64,000 nucleotides of DNA from Beijerinckiaceae bacterium. GTDB lineage: Bacteria > Pseudomonadota > Alphaproteobacteria > Rhizobiales > Beijerinckiaceae. The notes beneath the pieces are model-generated. The model was not told the DNA's origin. It was given only the letters and a program-made list of their open reading frames with translations, and ran no database searches. The stretch is taken from NCBI GenBank assembly GCA_024304885.1, contig JALJOM010000003.1:406110-470109 (forward strand), read 5' to 3'. Of this stretch, positions 61,801 through 64,000 are shown piece after piece. Each line of letters starts with the position of its first letter. Position 1 is the first letter of the stretch. Both the position numbers and the translations under genes were made by a program.

Positions 61801-62710
61801 TATCGTGGCCTTCGGCGACGCCGACGGCATCGTCGTCACCGGGCTTTCGGCCGATGTCGAGATCGCCAAGGCCGGCCCGAACGACCGCCTCGTCATCAAC
61901 GCGGGCGCCGGGGACGACCTCATCGATGCCGAATGGCTCGAAGGCATCGCGCTCACGGTCGATGCCGGGCAGGGCGACGACCTGATCCTCGGCAGCAGCG
62001 GCGATGATCTCGTCCTCGGCGGCCGGGGAGACGACGTCGCCTTGCTCAGCCACGGCGACGACACCTTCGTGTGGAATCCGGGCGACGGCAGCGACGTGGT
62101 CGAGGGCGAGGCCGGCTTCGACACGTTGGTCTTCAACGGTGCCGGCGTCGGCGAGACGATCGCGATCGCGGCCAACGGCGAGCGCATCGATCTCAACCGC
62201 GACGTGGGCAATATCGCGATGGATCTCGCCGGCATCGAGGCGATCGAGCTCGCCGCGCTCGGCGGTGAGGACACGATCACGATCGGCGACCTGACCGGCA
62301 CCGATGTCACCAATGTCTCGCTCGATCTCGCCGGTGCGCTCGGCGGGACGACGGGCGACGGCTTCGAGGACGCGATCACCATCGATGCGACCGACGGCGA
62401 CGACGTCATCTCCGTCGTCGGCGACGCGAGCGGGATCAAAATCCTCGGCCTCGCCGCGGAGATCGAACTCTTCAACTTCGATGCCTTCGATCGCCTCGTC
62501 ATCAACGGCCTCGGCGGCAACGACGTGATCGACGCGTCGGGCCTCGACGGGATCCTCTTCTTCGCGAACGGCGGAGACGGCGACGATATTCTCCTTGCCA
62601 GCGCCGGAGCCGATAGCTTGACCGGTGGCCCTGGGGACGACCTTCTCGTCGGCAGCGCAACGGACGTGCTCGACGCCGCCCCCGGCGCCGACATCGTCCT
62701 CGTCGTTTGA
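58808..62710 (+). CDS. RTX-type calcium-binding repeat protein 2
   Basis: 1300 residues. Same N-terminal block as protein 1 (PGVLSIFDDADDD, LDESNGALPKVNLFGGAG) and the same ~208-residue modules, about five of them. Within each, FIWNPGDGSD or FQWDPGDGSD, MDLxxIE and GDLxGTDV recur, with RTX patches such as GGDGDDFIDGNQGAD between. Residues ~576-751 and ~992-1167 are almost identical because of a recent DNA duplication. The end PGADIVLVV fits a type I secretion terminus. No signal peptide. Likely exported by the transporter whose adaptor gene follows. Ca2+-dependent folding outside the cell is the family expectation; binding target unknown. Confidence 0.88.
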   Translation: MVSAIFFPGPGVLSIFDDADDDIITLGRNAAGSILVNAGAVAISGGTPTVANTSQIQVFGSGGNDTIVLDESNGALPKVNLFGGAGNDSLAGGAGADFLFGQGGDDTLDGRGGDDFLFGGAGDDRMIWNPGGGSDLVEGGAGNDTAEVDGGNGSEVFTIAANGARVRFDRVSPAPFSLDIGTTENLVLDAGGGDDTISATGNLAALIELTLDGGAGNDTINGSNGDDVLIGGDGDDFIDGNQGADVAFLGAGDDVFQWDPGDGSDIVEGGDGTDTLLFNGSAGAEIFAASPDGGRVRFTRDLGAIVMDLDGVETIELNALGGADRVTVNDLVGTDVTEVAIDLAGTLGGTTGDGDADEVIVNGTNGSHTIKIQGSGTTAFVTGLVAAVTIENLETHDRLRVNALASNDFIDAAALDAGVVTVELDGGDGDDLILGSKGADLLLGGHGNDIVFGNQGADNAFLGAGADMFIWNPGDGSDVVDGGGDTDTLFFHGASIGENFEIVADLGHALLLRDVGTITMDLDSIETVHIDALGGADSIVVGDLGDTDVSLVEIFLNGTFRGPTADGAIDNVTVTGTDGDDDIVAFGDADGIVVTGLSADVEIAKAGPNDRLVINAGAGDDLIDAEWLEGIALTVDAGQGDDLILGSSGDDLVLGGRGDDVALLSHGDDTFVWNPGDGSDVVEGEAGFDTLVFNGAGVGETIAIAANGERIDLNRDVGNIAMDLAGIEAIELAALGGEDTITIGDLTGTDVVVVDIDLSGTPGAGTGDGASDGVVVHGTDSDDTIDIQGDGTSVAVLGLHAAVSITSSEGAEDRLEVFGFDGGDRISAATLAAGITALTIDGGAGADEIFGSRGADFLLGGDGDDFIDGNQGADNAFLGAGDDVFQWDPGDGSDTVDGEEGYDTLDFNGANIAETITVSANNDHATLFRDVGNITIDLDNVEAIRFNALRGADAIVLGDLEGTDVTVVQIDLADTLGGAVPDADVDVVTVTGTDGDDDIVAFGDADGIVVTGLSADVEIAKAGPNDRLVINAGAGDDLIDAEWLEGIALTVDAGQGDDLILGSSGDDLVLGGRGDDVALLSHGDDTFVWNPGDGSDVVEGEAGFDTLVFNGAGVGETIAIAANGERIDLNRDVGNIAMDLAGIEAIELAALGGEDTITIGDLTGTDVTNVSLDLAGALGGTTGDGFEDAITIDATDGDDVISVVGDASGIKILGLAAEIELFNFDAFDRLVINGLGGNDVIDASGLDGILFFANGGDGDDILLASAGADSLTGGPGDDLLVGSATDVLDAAPGADIVLVV
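60533..61060 (+). repeat. Internal near-identical duplication in RTX gene 2, copy 1
   Basis: 528 bp identical to 61781-62308 except at two positions (61018 A/T, 61039 T/C). Bases 60533-61017 are an exact 485-bp match. Offset is 1248 bp, twice the module length, and a multiple of three. Confidence 0.95.
61781..62308 (+). repeat. Internal near-identical duplication in RTX gene 2, copy 2
   Basis: Second copy of the 528-bp segment at 60533-61060. The DNA between the copies (61061-61780) is clearly diverged from the segment before copy 1, which points to gene conversion or to an older double-module duplication later homogenised in one part. Confidence 0.95.
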
Positions 62711-62745
62711 CACGTGCGGCCCGGGCTCGACCCCAACCACTTATC

Positions 62746-62776
62746 GCGGGCGATGCGCGTGCGACGCCTCGCCCGC
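62746..62776 (+). terminator. Possible hairpin after RTX gene 2
   Basis: Arms GCGGGCGA (62746-62753) and TCGCCCGC (62769-62776), 15-base loop, 36 nt after the stop. No T-run. May be only a partial stop, letting transcription reach the adaptor gene. Confidence 0.35.
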
Positions 62777-62863
62777 CACCTCATGGTGTTTCGCGCCGAT
62801 CCCTTTTCGGTATAGGTTCGCCCGACGACGCGCACCTTCTCGAACGCGCGGAGACCCTATGCC

Positions 62864-64000
62864 ATGACCAACGAGACCAATCCCGCGACGAGCTCCATCC
62901 GCAAGCACATGATGCTCGGGGCCGCCCTTGCAGCCGTCGTCGTCTTCGGCGTCGGTGGCTGGGCCTATGCCACGAAGCTCGGCGGCGCCGTGATCGGCAG
63001 CGGCCAGCTCGTCGTCGAATCGAATGTCAAGAAGGTCCAGCATCCGACCGGCGGGGTCGTCGGCGAGCTCTTCGTGCGTAACGGCGACCATGTCGAGGCG
63101 GGCCAGGTCGTCCTGCGGCTCGACGAGACCCTGACGCGGGCGAACCTCGCGGTCATCGCGAGCCAGATCGACGAGCTCCTCGCCCGTCGCGCCCGCGCCG
63201 AGGCCGAGCGCGACAGCGCCGCGACCATCACCTTTCCGGAGGAGCTCCTCGCGCGCCGCGACGACCCGACGATCATGCATCTCATCGGCGGCGAGGAGAA
63301 GTTCTTCGCCTTCCGCGTCGCCTCCGCCGCCGGCAAGAAGGCTCGGCTGCGCGAGCGCATCGGCCAGCTCGAGACCGAGACGAGAGGGCTCGAGGCTCAG
63401 GAGGTCGCCAAGGGCAAGGAGCTGCAATGGATCGCAAAGGAGCTCGAAGGGGTTCACGAGCTCTGGAAGAAGCAGATGGTCCAGTTCTCCCGCGTCACAG
63501 CGCTCGAGCGCGACAGGGCGCGGCTCGAGGGCGAGCGCGGCCGCCTCGTCGCCGCAATCGCCGAGGCGCGCGGCAAGATCACCGAGACCGAGCTCGAGAT
63601 TCTCCAGGTGGATCAGGATATCCGCAGCGAGGTCGGCAAGGAGCTCGCCGATATCCGCGGCAAGCTCTCCGAGCTTTCGGAGCGCCGGGTCGCCGCCGAG
63701 GATCAGTTGCGGCGGGTCGATCTCCGCGCGCCGCAAAGCGGGACGGTGCATCAGCTCGAGGTCCATACCGTCGGCGGCGTGATCACGCAGGGCCAGCCCG
63801 TCATGCTCGTCGTCCCGGACGACGATACGCTGAGGGTCGAGGCCAAGATTTCCCCGACCGATATCGACCAAGTGCATCTCGGCCAGGCCGCTCACCTGCG
63901 CTTCGTCGCCTTCAACCAGGAGACCACCCCGGAGCTCGACGGCAAGGTCGCGGTCATCGGCGCCGACGCGGTCCATGACGACAAGACCAACGCGACATAT
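62864..64000 (+). CDS. HlyD-type type I secretion adaptor (membrane fusion protein), C-terminus outside window
   Basis: 379 residues visible. Periplasmic adaptor linking an ABC exporter to TolC. A short cytoplasmic start is followed by one membrane helix (HMMLGAALAAVVVFGVGGWAYA, about 15-36), the first lipoyl half-motif (VQHPTGGVVGELFVRNGDHV) and a long alpha-hairpin of ~170 residues (coiled coil with LRERIGQLETETRGLEAQEV). The second lipoyl half and start of the beta-barrel follow (LRAPQSGTVHQLEVHTVGGV). It matches the PrtE/RaxA-type T1SS adaptors. The ABC ATPase is not between the RTX genes and this gene, so it is probably downstream or elsewhere. Confidence 0.93.
   Translation, partial: MTNETNPATSSIRKHMMLGAALAAVVVFGVGGWAYATKLGGAVIGSGQLVVESNVKKVQHPTGGVVGELFVRNGDHVEAGQVVLRLDETLTRANLAVIASQIDELLARRARAEAERDSAATITFPEELLARRDDPTIMHLIGGEEKFFAFRVASAAGKKARLRERIGQLETETRGLEAQEVAKGKELQWIAKELEGVHELWKKQMVQFSRVTALERDRARLEGERGRLVAAIAEARGKITETELEILQVDQDIRSEVGKELADIRGKLSELSERRVAAEDQLRRVDLRAPQSGTVHQLEVHTVGGVITQGQPVMLVVPDDDTLRVEAKISPTDIDQVHLGQAAHLRFVAFNQETTPELDGKVAVIGADAVHDDKTNATY

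Noticed and set aside
56000-62700. Direct repeats in the RTX region that might be taken for a CRISPR or satellite array.
   Set aside because: The repeats are in-frame coding units with nonapeptide and ~208-residue periods, without constant repeats and unique spacers.

Overview
The window is a GC-rich (roughly two-thirds G+C), gene-dense stretch of an alphaproteobacterial chromosome. Order Hyphomicrobiales (Rhizobiales) is the best fit. The evidence is a CckA-type cell-cycle kinase, ddl-ftsQ-ftsA-ftsZ order, a tungsten/molybdenum formate dehydrogenase beta subunit of the Methylobacterium Fdh1 type, NasS/NasT-controlled nitrate assimilation, and intergenic palindromes of the kind scattered through Rhizobiales genomes. 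Genus cannot be fixed from the sequence alone.

Layout. 1-8 kb: end of a formate dehydrogenase operon, an outer-membrane beta-barrel protein, a HAD-IIA hydrolase, ribF, a cupin and a CrtI/PYROXD2-like oxidoreductase. 7.2-20.9 kb: one nitrate assimilation locus on the minus strand. nasT-nasS encode the sensor and antiterminator. They are followed by a control region I could read base by base: an NtrC-like box, a sigma-54 -24/-12 promoter, two ANTAR hairpins with A..G.. hexaloops, and an intrinsic terminator that shares bases with the second hairpin. The operon nrtA-nrtB-nrtD-(NasC-like FAD protein)-nirA-(Fe-S/CysJ-like flavoprotein)-nasA follows, then an outer-membrane barrel 9 nt after nasA, then a strong hairpin. 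21-24.3 kb: decay zone with nested palindromes, a wrecked Eco57I-type methylase, a Kelch protein and a frameshifted coiled-coil gene. 24.4-30.5 kb: an orphan Rieske ferredoxin of the TmoC type, an alphaproteobacterial housekeeping set (DUF1285, CoA pyrophosphatase, a small membrane protein, CCA-adding enzyme), a J-domain-like protein, Sfp-type phosphopantetheinyl transferase, a poly-Asp YodC-like protein and hemF.

30.6-37.7 kb: the division block ddl-ftsQ-ftsA-ftsZ, bracketed by toxin-antitoxin genes (tacA-tacT plus an antitoxin remnant on one side, higB-higA with a frameshifted higB on the other). 37.7-45 kb: two tandem DUF1254/DUF1214 secreted proteins, tRNA-Glu(CTC), a cytochrome P450, thpR, panC, an acylphosphatase and an Uma2 remnant. 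45-51.3 kb: maeB (malic enzyme-phosphotransacetylase fusion), gmd and fcl (GDP-L-fucose synthesis) and an O-antigen-ligase-like membrane protein. 51.4-55.4 kb: cckA and three small proteins. 55.7-64 kb: two very large RTX-type calcium-binding proteins built from a ~210-residue module, followed by the HlyD-type adaptor that probably exports them. The second RTX gene contains a 528-bp near-identical internal duplication.

The most rewarding parts are the readable nas control region and its operon (including the unusual Fe-S/flavoprotein and the barrel), the modular RTX pair with a shared AT-rich upstream element, and the nested palindromes at 21.0-21.3 kb.
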